This document shows, piece by piece, positions 1 through 8,172 of a stretch of 21,372 nucleotides of DNA. Made by a program: the position numbers and the translations under genes. Position 1 is the stretch's first letter. The number at the start of each line of letters is the position of its first letter. The DNA comes from Candidatus Omnitrophota bacterium (lineage in GTDB: Bacteria > Omnitrophota > Koll11 > Aquiviventales > Aquiviventaceae). The notes below the pieces were generated by a model, which ran no database searches, was not told the origin of the DNA, and saw nothing but the letters and a program-made list of their open reading frames with translations. Location: assembly GCA_023247285.1 (NCBI GenBank), contig JAHFGU010000007.1, forward strand, positions 1-21,372, in the 5' to 3' direction.

Positions 1-55
1 CGGGGGTCAGGTCATCGAGCAGGAGCGCCTCTTGCGGAGGCACGACAGGCGTCAT
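1..55 (-). CDS. 5' end of an unidentified gene, truncated by the window edge
   Basis: An ATG at 55 opens a reading frame that runs off the window start and gives MTPVVPPQEALLLDDLTP. It lies 42 nt after the stop of the upstream lipoprotein gene, on the same strand, with a weak AGG about nine bases before the ATG. Eighteen residues are too few to name a family. The position fits a further cistron of the same unit, but a chance frame cannot be excluded. Confidence 0.35.
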   Translation of the reverse strand, partial: MTPVVPPQEALLLDDLTP

Positions 56-97
56 GCGAAGTACCTGGCAAGGCCGCGCGGCATTCCGCGCGCGTGA

Positions 98-832
98 CTA
101 CCGGGCGGCGCGGAACTCGAACGCGAAGTCCAGGTCCGTCTTCGGCAATTCTTCAGCGTCGAAATCCGTCTTGATATCCGACACGTACAAGGTCAGCTTC
201 GCGGTTTTCTTGGCCGGGCTCCAAAACGCGATCAACCCATCATACGTCACCGAAGGAAACAGAAACCCCGGCTGGATCGCGGTTTGCTGCAGCAGGGCGA
301 AGGGACCCTGCGGCTTGCGGACAAACAGCCTGCCGATCGGCACGCTGAACCCGAAGTAGCCCGGGCTGGCGTTCTCCAGCACCATGCGGGTCGTGGTCGC
401 GGTCGGCCGGCGGTATTCGGCGAACGCGGTGACGTAGTCGACGCCGACGGTGCTGTACTGGTTGCCCAGGTCGTCCACGAGCACAAACAGGCTGGGGTTG
501 ATCAGGACTTTCTGCTCGCTGCCGTTCGCGATGCTGAGGTAGAACACCATGTGCTCGGCGTAATAGGGGCTCTTGCCGGCAAACCGCTGGAACAGCGCGC
601 GGTTCTTGAAGAAGTTGTCGAGATAGGCCGACGAGGCGTAGTTCACGGTGACCTTCACCTTGCCCTTCGTCTGTTCCTGCATGACCGGCTCCAAATGCCA
701 GGCCTCGGCTTTGCCGATCGTCGGCCCCTCGGACATGGGCCCCCGCGCTTGGCGCTCGAACAGCAGCGAGCTCCGTCGGGCGCACCCCGCGACGCACAGC
801 ATGCCCGCCATACCCAGCAGCATCCACCGCAT
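98..832 (-). CDS. Hypothetical lipoprotein
   Basis: The 244-residue product begins with a lipoprotein signal peptide: a short charged start, a hydrophobic run and the lipobox VAGC with the lipidated cysteine at residue 17. It should be exported and anchored to a membrane. The mature part is rich in beta-type segments and aromatic residues, without a motif I can assign. The start is well supported by a GGAGGAG ribosome site just before the ATG at 832. It follows the dGTPase gene by 17 nt and is probably cotranscribed with it. I do not recognise the family. The central region (about residues 60-200) could be a beta-sandwich, but that is only an impression from its composition. Confidence 0.8.
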   Translation of the reverse strand: MRWMLLGMAGMLCVAGCARRSSLLFERQARGPMSEGPTIGKAEAWHLEPVMQEQTKGKVKVTVNYASSAYLDNFFKNRALFQRFAGKSPYYAEHMVFYLSIANGSEQKVLINPSLFVLVDDLGNQYSTVGVDYVTAFAEYRRPTATTTRMVLENASPGYFGFSVPIGRLFVRKPQGPFALLQQTAIQPGFLFPSVTYDGLIAFWSPAKKTAKLTLYVSDIKTDFDAEELPKTDLDFAFEFRAAR

Positions 833-849
833 ACCAGTCTCCTCCCTCG

Positions 850-2037
850 CTACACCCGCTCGAATGGATCAAAGAGCTTCCGATATTCTTCCAGACAATA
901 GCGGTCTGTCATCCCCGCGATGTAGTCGCAGACCACGCGATAGGGATCTTCGTTGCGGGCGATGCGCGCGCGAGGGGTATTGGGCAGCTGCTCGGGCTTC
1001 CGGACGTACAACTCGAAGAGCTCGGTGATGAACCGCTTCGCCTTATCCGCCATCCGGCTGACGCGATAGTGGTGGTAGAACTGCTGCCAGAGCAGGCGCT
1101 TGAGCGGCGCGCGCAGCCGCGCCATCTCATCGCTGAAGCCGACGAGCCGCTCCCGGCAGGCCCGGACGTGCTCGACGGATTCAATCTTGCGCTGCGCCAG
1201 GCGCTGCCCCGTGGCCTGGACCAAGTCCAGAACTTGGCGGTTGATCACGGTGCGGATGATCTGGTACCTGCGGATGTCCAGATCCATGCGGGTCCCTGCC
1301 GCGTCGACGGCTTCCCGCGCCTGCCGCCACAATTCCAGTCCTGCCAAGTCGTCCTCCTTCAGGATACTTGAGGCCAATCCATCGTCAAGGTCGTGGTTGT
1401 CATAGGCGATTTCATCCGCCACATCGGCGATCTGGCTTTCCAGGAGCGGCGAGAGCGCCGGGTCGAGCGCGGGCTGCAGGCCGGGCTCGGCGTAGGGCGC
1501 GCGGTGCTTGTTGATGCTTTCCCGCATCTCCCACGTCAGGTTCAAACCGGGAAATTGCGGGTACCGGGCTTCCAGCAGATCGACGATGCGCAGGCCCTGG
1601 AGATTGTGATCGAAGCCGCCATGCTCCGCCATCAGCGCCCGGAGGGCGTCTTCGCCGGCATGGCCGAAGGGCGGATGCCCAATGTCGTGCGCGAGGCAGA
1701 CGGCCTCCACGAGGTCCTCATTGAGCCGTAGGAGCCGCGCGATCGAGCCGCCGATCTGCGCCACTTCGAGCGTGTGGGTCAGCCGGGTGCGGTAGTGGTC
1801 CCCCTCATGGTTCACGAAGACCTGCGTCTTGTACTCGAGCCGGCGAAACGCAGTGGTGTGAATGATCCGGTCTCGATCCCGGCGATACGCGGTCCGGTGC
1901 GGGTCCTCAGGCTCGGCGTGCTGGCGGCCGCGGCTGTCACGGCTCTTCATGGCGTAGACGGCCAGCCACTGCGCCTCCCGAGTCTCCAGTTCTTCGCGGG
2001 ATGGCGCAAACGTATCACGGTCGCTCGCGCGCGTCAT
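850..2037 (-). CDS. dgt: dGTPase-like HD-domain deoxynucleoside triphosphate triphosphohydrolase
   Basis: Predicted cytoplasmic enzyme that hydrolyses dGTP or other dNTPs to deoxynucleoside plus triphosphate, controlling nucleotide pools. The 395-residue protein carries the HD signature: H88 in RLTHT, H117-D118 in LAHDIGHPPFGH, and D208 in ADEIAY, the expected metal ligands. The N-terminal RDRDRIIHTTAFRRLEYKTQ block and the FDHN segment are also typical. The start at 2037 gives an ATGA overlap with the HIT gene stop. The open frame extends further upstream to 2544, but that part lies antisense-like over the HIT gene in a different frame, is low-complexity Arg/Ala/Pro, and is not part of the protein. 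Family assignment is firm; preference for dGTP over other dNTPs is not shown by the sequence. Confidence 0.93.
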   Translation of the reverse strand: MTRASDRDTFAPSREELETREAQWLAVYAMKSRDSRGRQHAEPEDPHRTAYRRDRDRIIHTTAFRRLEYKTQVFVNHEGDHYRTRLTHTLEVAQIGGSIARLLRLNEDLVEAVCLAHDIGHPPFGHAGEDALRALMAEHGGFDHNLQGLRIVDLLEARYPQFPGLNLTWEMRESINKHRAPYAEPGLQPALDPALSPLLESQIADVADEIAYDNHDLDDGLASSILKEDDLAGLELWRQAREAVDAAGTRMDLDIRRYQIIRTVINRQVLDLVQATGQRLAQRKIESVEHVRACRERLVGFSDEMARLRAPLKRLLWQQFYHHYRVSRMADKAKRFITELFELYVRKPEQLPNTPRARIARNEDPYRVVCDYIAGMTDRYCLEEYRKLFDPFERV

Positions 2038-2540
2038 CCTCGGCGGCCCGGCCGGGTGAGCAGCGTATAGAGCGCGTCCAGCGACTGCGAGATCACCTTC
2101 GTGTTGCCCACGACAGGCATGAAGTTCGTGTCCCCCGGCCATCGCGGCACGATGTGCAGGTGCAGGTGTCCGGGAATCCCGGCGCCGGCGGTGCGGCCGA
2201 GGTTCAGGCCCACGTTGAAGCCCTGCGGACGCAGCGCGGCGCGCAGGCGCCGGATGAGGTGCTGCGCCAGGCGCAGCATATCCTCCCACTCTCGGAGGCG
2301 CAGGCGCGTGAGATCGCCGACGTGGCGCAGTGGCGCGATGAGCAGGTGGCCGTTGTTGTAGGGATAGAGGTTGAGGAGCGCGAAGGCGTGCGGCCGCCGC
2401 GCCACCACGCGATCCGGATGCCGCCTCGATCCCTGGCGTCGCGTTGCCGCGCAGAAGATGCAGCCGGGTTTGCGCGGCTGCAGGAGAAACGCGCTGCGCC
2501 ACGGCGCCCAGAGCTGGAACGAGCGCGCCGGACTTGGCAT
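2034..2540 (-). CDS. HIT-family nucleotide hydrolase/transferase (Ap4A phosphorylase-like)
   Basis: The 168-residue protein has the histidine triad GHLHLHIVPRW, with H125, H127 and H129, the last group acting as nucleophile region in HIT hydrolases and phosphorylases. A CIFC pair (C27, C30) near the N-terminus and the LNLYPYNNGHLLIAP block resemble the zinc-containing bacterial and mycobacterial Ap4A phosphorylase/HIT branch. The likely substrate is a dinucleoside polyphosphate or AMP conjugate. The ATG at 2540 directly abuts the TGA of the upstream ATPase gene, and the stop overlaps dgt by ATGA. Together with dgt it makes a pair of nucleotide-cleaning enzymes. The exact substrate cannot be told from sequence. 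Confidence 0.9.
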   Translation of the reverse strand: MPSPARSFQLWAPWRSAFLLQPRKPGCIFCAATRRQGSRRHPDRVVARRPHAFALLNLYPYNNGHLLIAPLRHVGDLTRLRLREWEDMLRLAQHLIRRLRAALRPQGFNVGLNLGRTAGAGIPGHLHLHIVPRWPGDTNFMPVVGNTKVISQSLDALYTLLTRPGRRG

Positions 2541-4157
2541 TCACGGCGTCCCGTAGAGCTGGCGCAGCACCTGCAGATCCTCAGGCTCCCAGACCCACAT
2601 CTTGGCCGCTTTCGCGAGGATGCGCGTATGCTCGTCCATGCCGCTGGGCATGATGAGGACCTTTCGTGAGGGCTTGGGTGCTTGCTGGCGGCAAAAGGCG
2701 TCGAAGCCGGCGATGGCGGTGTCATCCGGTACCCCGGTCAGCACGGCTGCGCACCACCGCCGCCCAGGCCCATCCGCGACCAGGTATGCCGCCGTCCCGG
2801 TAACCGGCGGCTGGTGGGCCGCAATGCGGTCAAATCGCGGCAGCCGGCCGATCCGCGAATCGAGGGAGACGGTCTCATCGCGGAACCGGCTGAACAGGCG
2901 GACGACTTCGTCCGGATGCGACAGCTGGGTTTGGTGCGTCCAGCGCATCCACGCGGCGCGAAGGTATCCTTCCACCCGCTGCCGGAGGTCCGCAGGCCTG
3001 CCCGCCCCACCGGCCCGCTGGGCCGCCAGGACGGCGGACGCCCAGCAGCGCAGCACCGGGTCGGTCAGCAGCCAGCATGTGCCGTTGCGCTGCGCCAGGT
3101 CATGCTCGAGCAAGAGCTGCAGCGCCTCACCGAGGCCGCCGCGGCCAATGCGGGCGCCGATCTCTGTCGCGGTGCGGGCGCCCTCGGCGATCTGAATCAG
3201 CGCATCCACCGCGCGCCTTCCCGCGCGTTCGCGAACCGCCTCCTCAAGGCGCGCCGCGCAGCTTTGAGACAATACGCCGTCAGGCGCGCCGATCAGATCC
3301 CACGCGGTTTCCAGAAATAGGCCTTCGGTCAGCTCCGGCTGGCGGCCCAGCACCGCGCGCTCCTTGAGGCGCGTTAAGAAAGCGCTCATGTGTCGGGGCG
3401 AGGGGGCCAGCCACTGGCTCAGGAACGGCGCCAAGGCGTCGACGCCGCGCAGCCCTTTCAGGTCTCGGTGGATCCAGAGAAGAGCCGCCTGATGGTCGAC
3501 GGCATCGAGCTCCATCAGCTCGAAGTGGCCGAAGAGGAGCTGCAACCGTTCGCGCAGAATCGTCCTGGCCCGATAGGGGGAGGAGCTCGTCAAGATGAAC
3601 AGCGCTGAGGGCCACGTCATGACCCGCTTGCCCAATTCGCGGAACGCGTGCACCAGGCCGAGGTCTTCCAGATAGAGAAATTCATCGAGAATCACGACGC
3701 ACGGCTTGCCGCGTTCCTCCCCGAGGGTGGGGATGGCATCCAGCGTCCGCGTGAAGGCTTCGCTGTGCGCGCGTTTCAACAGCAGCCCCTCCGCCTGGCG
3801 CGCGGCGGCCGCCGTGCGGGGCAGCTCGCGCTCGGCCAGCGACAGGAGCGCGTCCAGCGGCGGCTGGTGCGAGCGCCCGGCGCCCTCGCCGACCTCCCGT
3901 GCCAGCAAGGCCTGTGGCAGGCCGGCGAGCAAGATCGTGCTGAGCAGCCGCTGCAGGAAGCTCTGGCAGGATTCACGATACAGGCGGCAGGAGACGATCA
4001 AGAGGTTCGGCGGCGCGTCCTGCAAGAGGCTGTCGAGCTGGTATGTCTTCCCGGAGCCGGGAGGGCCGATGAGGGCGAGATTATGCCGGAACCCTTCACT
4101 GAACGCCTGCAGGCGCTGCCTGAGATGGCGGGCGAGCTGGGGCCGGAGATTTGGCAT
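2541..4157 (-). CDS. AAA/STAND-like P-loop ATPase with winged-helix-like middle region
   Basis: A predicted 538-residue cytoplasmic ATPase. Walker A is GPPGSGKT (residues 31-38), Walker B is CVVILDEF (153-160, with D158 and E159), and ILTSSSPYRAR (188-198) looks like a sensor-1 strand. Residues about 315-375 read like a winged helix (TATEIGARIGRGGLGEALQLL then WLLTDPVLRCWA), the layout of the archaeal-type ATPase_2 family. The C-terminal 160 residues are unassigned; in related ATPases this part can be a degenerate nuclease-like fold, but no catalytic motif is clear here. I prefer the ATG at 4157, with AGAGA about ten bases upstream, over a TTG at 4166 that overlaps the previous stop. Function unknown; it lies between an envelope lipoprotein and nucleotide hydrolases. 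Confidence 0.82.
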   Translation of the reverse strand: MPNLRPQLARHLRQRLQAFSEGFRHNLALIGPPGSGKTYQLDSLLQDAPPNLLIVSCRLYRESCQSFLQRLLSTILLAGLPQALLAREVGEGAGRSHQPPLDALLSLAERELPRTAAAARQAEGLLLKRAHSEAFTRTLDAIPTLGEERGKPCVVILDEFLYLEDLGLVHAFRELGKRVMTWPSALFILTSSSPYRARTILRERLQLLFGHFELMELDAVDHQAALLWIHRDLKGLRGVDALAPFLSQWLAPSPRHMSAFLTRLKERAVLGRQPELTEGLFLETAWDLIGAPDGVLSQSCAARLEEAVRERAGRRAVDALIQIAEGARTATEIGARIGRGGLGEALQLLLEHDLAQRNGTCWLLTDPVLRCWASAVLAAQRAGGAGRPADLRQRVEGYLRAAWMRWTHQTQLSHPDEVVRLFSRFRDETVSLDSRIGRLPRFDRIAAHQPPVTGTAAYLVADGPGRRWCAAVLTGVPDDTAIAGFDAFCRQQAPKPSRKVLIMPSGMDEHTRILAKAAKMWVWEPEDLQVLRQLYGTP

Positions 4158-4162
4158 CGGCG

Positions 4163-4759
4163 TCAATCTCTGGGGAGCAGCGCGAGCGCGTTTTTCGGCA
4201 GCTCGCCATACCGGATTTCAAAATGCAGGGCGCGCGATCCGATGCTGCCGAGGGGAATGCCCTGCCGCAGCTCCGCGCCGGGCGCTACCAGGATTTGCTC
4301 CAACCCGGCATAGACGGTCACGAATCCATCCAGATGATCGAGCACGACGGTTTTTCCCCAGCCGGCGAGCCGGCGCGTGGCCACGGCCACGCGCCCACGC
4401 TTCGAGGCCCGGACCAGGCTCCCCGGCGCAGCGGCGATGTCGATGCCGTGCGACGCGCTGGCACCCCGGATGGTGCCGCGCACCGGCCAGAGGAAACGGG
4501 CCGATTCTTTTGGCAGCGGGATGAAGAGCCGCTGGCCCTCGGCGACCCGGCTCGTGCTCGGCAGCCGGTTGGCGGCCGCCAGCGCGCGCGGATCCAGCCC
4601 ATAGGATTGGGCGATCCGCCAGAGAGTCTCGCCTTTGCGCACCGTGTGGTAGGAGCCTTGCAATGCGGGGATGGCCTGTACGGCCGGCGGTCCGACCTCA
4701 GGGAGCGTTTCGCAGCCGGCTGCGAGCAGGAATCCGATGACCGGCCAGACTATCCGCAT
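4163..4759 (-). CDS. NlpD-like lipoprotein: LysM plus degenerate LytM (M23) domain
   Basis: The 198-residue product has a lipoprotein signal (LAAGC, lipidated C16), a LysM peptidoglycan-binding domain (about 37-82) and a C-terminal LytM/M23 fold (about 88-195). The fold is clear from GIDIAAAPGSLVRA, GWGKTVVLDH, and LHFEIRYGELP, but the active site is eroded: S103 stands where the first zinc His is expected, G152 replaces the YAH histidine and A177 the first His of HxH; D107 and H179 remain. This is the pattern of NlpD/EnvC proteins, which activate amidases rather than cut peptidoglycan. The ATG at 4759 is chosen because the upstream part of the frame runs through a tRNA gene. No clear ribosome site precedes it. 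Likely acts at the cell wall during division. Confidence 0.87.
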   Translation of the reverse strand: MRIVWPVIGFLLAAGCETLPEVGPPAVQAIPALQGSYHTVRKGETLWRIAQSYGLDPRALAAANRLPSTSRVAEGQRLFIPLPKESARFLWPVRGTIRGASASHGIDIAAAPGSLVRASKRGRVAVATRRLAGWGKTVVLDHLDGFVTVYAGLEQILVAPGAELRQGIPLGSIGSRALHFEIRYGELPKNALALLPRD

Positions 4760-4818
4760 GCGTGAGAGAGGTTGGATAATGACGTCAATGATTTCAACAA
4801 TGCGCCATGAGAAAAAAG

Positions 4819-4890
4819 AGCGGGCGATGGGAGTCGAACCCACGACATCCAGCTTGGGAAGCTGACGTTCTACCGCTGAACTACGCCCGC
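4819..4890 (-). tRNA. tRNA-Gly (anticodon CCC)
   Basis: Read on the minus strand the 72-nt gene folds as a full cloverleaf. The acceptor stem is GCGGGCG/CGCCCGC, the D arm contains AGCGGTA, the anticodon stem TCAGC/GCTGG holds the loop TTCCCAA (anticodon CCC, reading GGG), and the T arm is GTGGG-TTCGACT-CCCAT. The discriminator base is T and CCA is not encoded. A run of six T follows two bases later, but no separate hairpin precedes it, so read-through into the NlpD-like gene 59 nt downstream is possible. Confidence 0.95.
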
Positions 4891-4965
4891 GTCGCGCCGA
4901 TCGGAAAGACTGAGGGCGCTCCCCCTTCCTTGTACGTTCAAAGACTCAGAAGGCTACGGCCAGTC

Positions 4966-5646
4966 TTAGGAGAGAACATTATAACCAGGTCTGGACGTGG
5001 AGGGAATTAGTTGTAGGAGGCGAGATTTCAGGGCGCGGGCTGCAGCTTCGGGGTTGGGCGCGGCGCAGACCGCGCGCACGACGGCGATGCAGGACGCCCC
5101 GGCGGCGAGCACCGGCTCCAGCGCGCCGGCGTCGATGCCGCCGATGCAGACCACGGCGCACCGCGCCTCGCGGATGATTGGACGGATCAGCTCCAGCCCA
5201 ATCGCGCCAGAGTCCGGCTTGGTCGGGGTCGCAAAGAGCGGGCCAAGGCCGATGTAGTCCACCGGCTCCTGCATGGCAGCCTGCGCCTGCGCCCGGCTGT
5301 GCGTCGACTGCCCAATAATCGCTGCCGGCCCAAGCAGGCGGCGCGCATCCGTAGCCGGAAGATCCTCCTGCCCCAGGTGCACGCCCTCGGCGCCGACGGC
5401 GGCGGCCACGTCGGCCCGGTCGTTGATGATCAGCGGGACGTCGGCCGGCCTGGTGACCCGCAGCAGCCGCGCCGCTTCCGCCAGCAGCGCGCGGTCCGTC
5501 GCGCGTTTGTCGCGCAGCTGGAGCGCGTCCGCCCCGCCGCGGATCGCGGCGGCGGCCAGCTCAGCGAGATCCCGGCCGCCGGCGGCCGCCGGGTCCACGA
5601 TGACGTAGAGCCGCCACGCGCAGCAGCGTGTCCCGCTCGAGATCAT
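4966..5646 (-). CDS. thiE: Thiamine-phosphate synthase (ThiE domain)
   Basis: Joins HMP-PP and thiazole phosphate to make thiamine phosphate, releasing pyrophosphate. The TIM-barrel signature is complete: WRLYVIVDP opens the domain, then LQLRDK (43-48), NDRADVAAAVGAEGVHLGQEDLP (75-97), STHS (114-117) and GLGPLFATPTKPDSG (133-147) with the phosphate loop near CIGGIDA. The ATG at 5646 is the nearest workable start, but it adds ten unconserved residues, has no good ribosome site, and overlaps the end of the ThiD2 frame by 86 nt. In many bacteria these two domains form one protein, so this is probably the second half of a fusion interrupted by a one-base shift. The family call is firm; whether the gene is independent is open. 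Confidence 0.88.
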   Translation of the reverse strand: MISSGTRCCAWRLYVIVDPAAAGGRDLAELAAAAIRGGADALQLRDKRATDRALLAEAARLLRVTRPADVPLIINDRADVAAAVGAEGVHLGQEDLPATDARRLLGPAAIIGQSTHSRAQAQAAMQEPVDYIGLGPLFATPTKPDSGAIGLELIRPIIREARCAVVCIGGIDAGALEPVLAAGASCIAVVRAVCAAPNPEAAARALKSRLLQLIPSTSRPGYNVLS

Positions 5647-6019
5647 AGAGGCGGAAGCGCGCGCGCTGAAAAACCGCGGCCTGGCCAGGGGCAAGGATGC
5701 GGCTGCATTCCTCCAGCGTCCGCAGCGCTTCCTTCGCGCGCTGCGCGTTGATCAGCAGCGCTTGTTCGAGCGACGCGACCCGGCCGCCTCGAGCGCGCCG
5801 CCCCACATCCCGCCTGCTGCCGCGCGCGCGGATCAGTTCGGTCGACGAAACCGGCAGGCGCCTGACGGCGACGGCGATGGCGTGGCGCAACGCACGGGCA
5901 CGCTTGAACAGGAGGGCTGCGTCGAGCTGGAACCGCATGACCTCTTCGCATACCCGCACGCCCTCCAGCGCCCGGTTCGCATTGGCATCGATGAGGCGAA
6001 GCAGCCCAGGCTGCCGCAT
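5561..6019 (-). CDS. ThiD2-type domain (HMP-P kinase-like), normally N-terminal to ThiE
   Basis: The first about 135 residues match the ThiD2 domain found N-terminal to ThiE, characterised in some bacteria as a hydroxymethylpyrimidine-phosphate kinase. Visible marks are LLRLIDANANRALEGVRV-CEE-MRF (7-30), the LISLEQ-type segment SLEQALLINAQRAKEALRTLEE, and FRLYDLERD near the end. After LERDTLLR the frame leaves the domain and reads a Gly/Arg-rich tail (ALRHRGPGGRR) that is only the out-of-frame start of ThiE, then stops at 5561. The ATG at 6019 follows the hldE2 stop by 5 nt. Removing a single base near 5627 would join it to ThiE as ...LLRWRLYVIVDP. Domain call is good; intactness is doubtful. 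Confidence 0.83.
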   Translation of the reverse strand: MRQPGLLRLIDANANRALEGVRVCEEVMRFQLDAALLFKRARALRHAIAVAVRRLPVSSTELIRARGSRRDVGRRARGGRVASLEQALLINAQRAKEALRTLEECSRILAPGQAAVFQRARFRLYDLERDTLLRVAALRHRGPGGRRRPGSR

Positions 6020-6024
6020 GGATG

Positions 6025-6510
6025 TCAGCCCCGGCCGGCGCGCGCAAGGCGTTCAACCAGGCTGGAGGTCGATCGGCCTTTAACGAGCGGCAGCCGCACG
6101 ACAACGCCGCCGCGCCGCTCCACGGTGCTCCGGCCGACAATCTCTCCGCTGCCCCAATCCGCTCCCTTGACCAGAACATCAGGCTGGAGGCGCGCAATGA
6201 GCCGCGCTGGGGTCGGCGCATCAAAAATCGTGACATAGTCGATGCTGCTTAAGCCGGCAAGCACCAGGGCGCGATCCCGCTCCCCGACAATGGGCCGCGC
6301 AGGGCCTTTGAGCCGCCGGACCGAGCGATCGCTATTGAGGCCCACCACCAGCAGATCGCCATGCGCTTTCGCGCGTTCCAAGAGCTGCACATGCCCCGCG
6401 TGGAGGAGATCAAAGCACCCGTTCGTAAAGACGAGCCGGCGGCCCGTTCGGACTCGGCGCAGCGTCTTCAGCAGCGCCGGCAACCGCAGGATTTTCTCCC
6501 GTGCGCGCAT
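6025..6510 (-). CDS. hldE2: D-glycero-beta-D-manno-heptose 1-phosphate adenylyltransferase (HldE C-terminal type)
   Basis: Transfers AMP from ATP to heptose-1-phosphate, giving ADP-heptose and pyrophosphate for LPS core synthesis. The 161-residue protein is a stand-alone cytidylyltransferase-fold domain: FTNGCFDLLHAGHV (28-41, with the HxGH nucleotide site HAGH), VGLNSDRSVRRLKGPARP, and the late GRSTSSLVERL. It matches only the second domain of the fused E. coli HldE, so a separate kinase is needed elsewhere. The ATG at 6510 lies 14 nt after the gmhA stop; the longer frame upstream overlaps gmhA and is unconserved. Cotranscribed with gmhA, the first step of the same pathway. FAD synthetase or glycerol-3-P cytidylyltransferase relatives are less likely given this neighbour. 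Confidence 0.92.
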   Translation of the reverse strand: MRAREKILRLPALLKTLRRVRTGRRLVFTNGCFDLLHAGHVQLLERAKAHGDLLVVGLNSDRSVRRLKGPARPIVGERDRALVLAGLSSIDYVTIFDAPTPARLIARLQPDVLVKGADWGSGEIVGRSTVERRGGVVVRLPLVKGRSTSSLVERLARAGRG

Positions 6511-6524
6511 GTGCCGAGGCGTGC

Positions 6525-7137
6525 TCAGCGCGCCGCGCGGGCACGGACGCGGCGGGACGACGCAAGCAACGCCTCCTCCACGAGAGCGCAGAGCAGATGC
6601 CCGATGGTGAGATGGACTTCCTGGATGCGCGCGGTCACCGGGCTCGGCACGCAGACGCAAACATCGCAGAGCACGGCCAGCTGGCCGCCGCGTCCGCCGG
6701 TCAACCCGATGGTGGCCAGGCCCATCGCCTGCGCTTGGCGCATACCTAGCAGCACGTTGGGCGAATTGCCCGAGGTGGACAGCCCGATGGCCACGTCCCC
6801 ACGCTGGGCCAGCCCCTCCATCTGACGCGCGAAGATCCGCTCGTAGGCGTAGTCATTGCCGATCGCGGTGACGCTCGCCATGTTTTCCGCCAGGGACATC
6901 GACGCCAAGGAGCGCCGTTCCGCTTTGAACCGGCCCACAAACTCCGCGGCCATGTGCTGGCTCTGCGTAGCCGACCCGCCATTCCCGAACCAGATGATCT
7001 TCCGCCCGGCCTTCAGGGCCGCGGTCATCAGGCCTGCGGCGCGCGCGATGCGCGCCACCTGCTCGTCCGGTAGCTCGCCGTGGAGCCGCGCAGCCTCTCG
7101 CAGCCCTTCCCGGATGGCGGCGGCCTGCCAGGGGCTG

Positions 7138-7166
<29 letters not shown>
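6525..7166 (-). CDS. gmhA: Phosphoheptose isomerase-like SIS-domain protein
   Basis: Converts sedoheptulose 7-phosphate to D-glycero-D-manno-heptose 7-phosphate, the entry to ADP-heptose. The 213-residue SIS-domain protein has GNGGSATQSQHMAAEFVGRF (61-80) with the metal His 71 and E75, LSTSGNSPN (129-137), and the C-terminal TARIQEVHLTIGHLLC containing the second metal His. The ATG at 7166 has GGA five bases upstream and overlaps the phosphofructokinase gene by 29 nt; an ATG at 7181 is possible but lacks a ribosome site. Placement before hldE2 supports GmhA over DiaA, the closest paralogue. Residues and context agree well. Confidence 0.93.

Positions 7167-8168
<1,002 letters not shown>

Positions 8169-8172
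<4 letters not shown>

Noticed and set aside
2038..2544. N-terminal extension of the dGTPase frame
   Set aside because: It overlaps the HIT gene completely in another frame, and the dGTPase family begins after the ATG at 2037, which forms an ATGA junction.
4811..4819. T run after tRNA-Gly as an intrinsic terminator
   Set aside because: Six T follow, but no separate GC-rich hairpin precedes them other than the tRNA acceptor stem itself.
4760..4843. N-terminal extension of the NlpD-like frame
   Set aside because: It passes into the tRNA-Gly gene, and the lipoprotein signal starts at the ATG at 4759.
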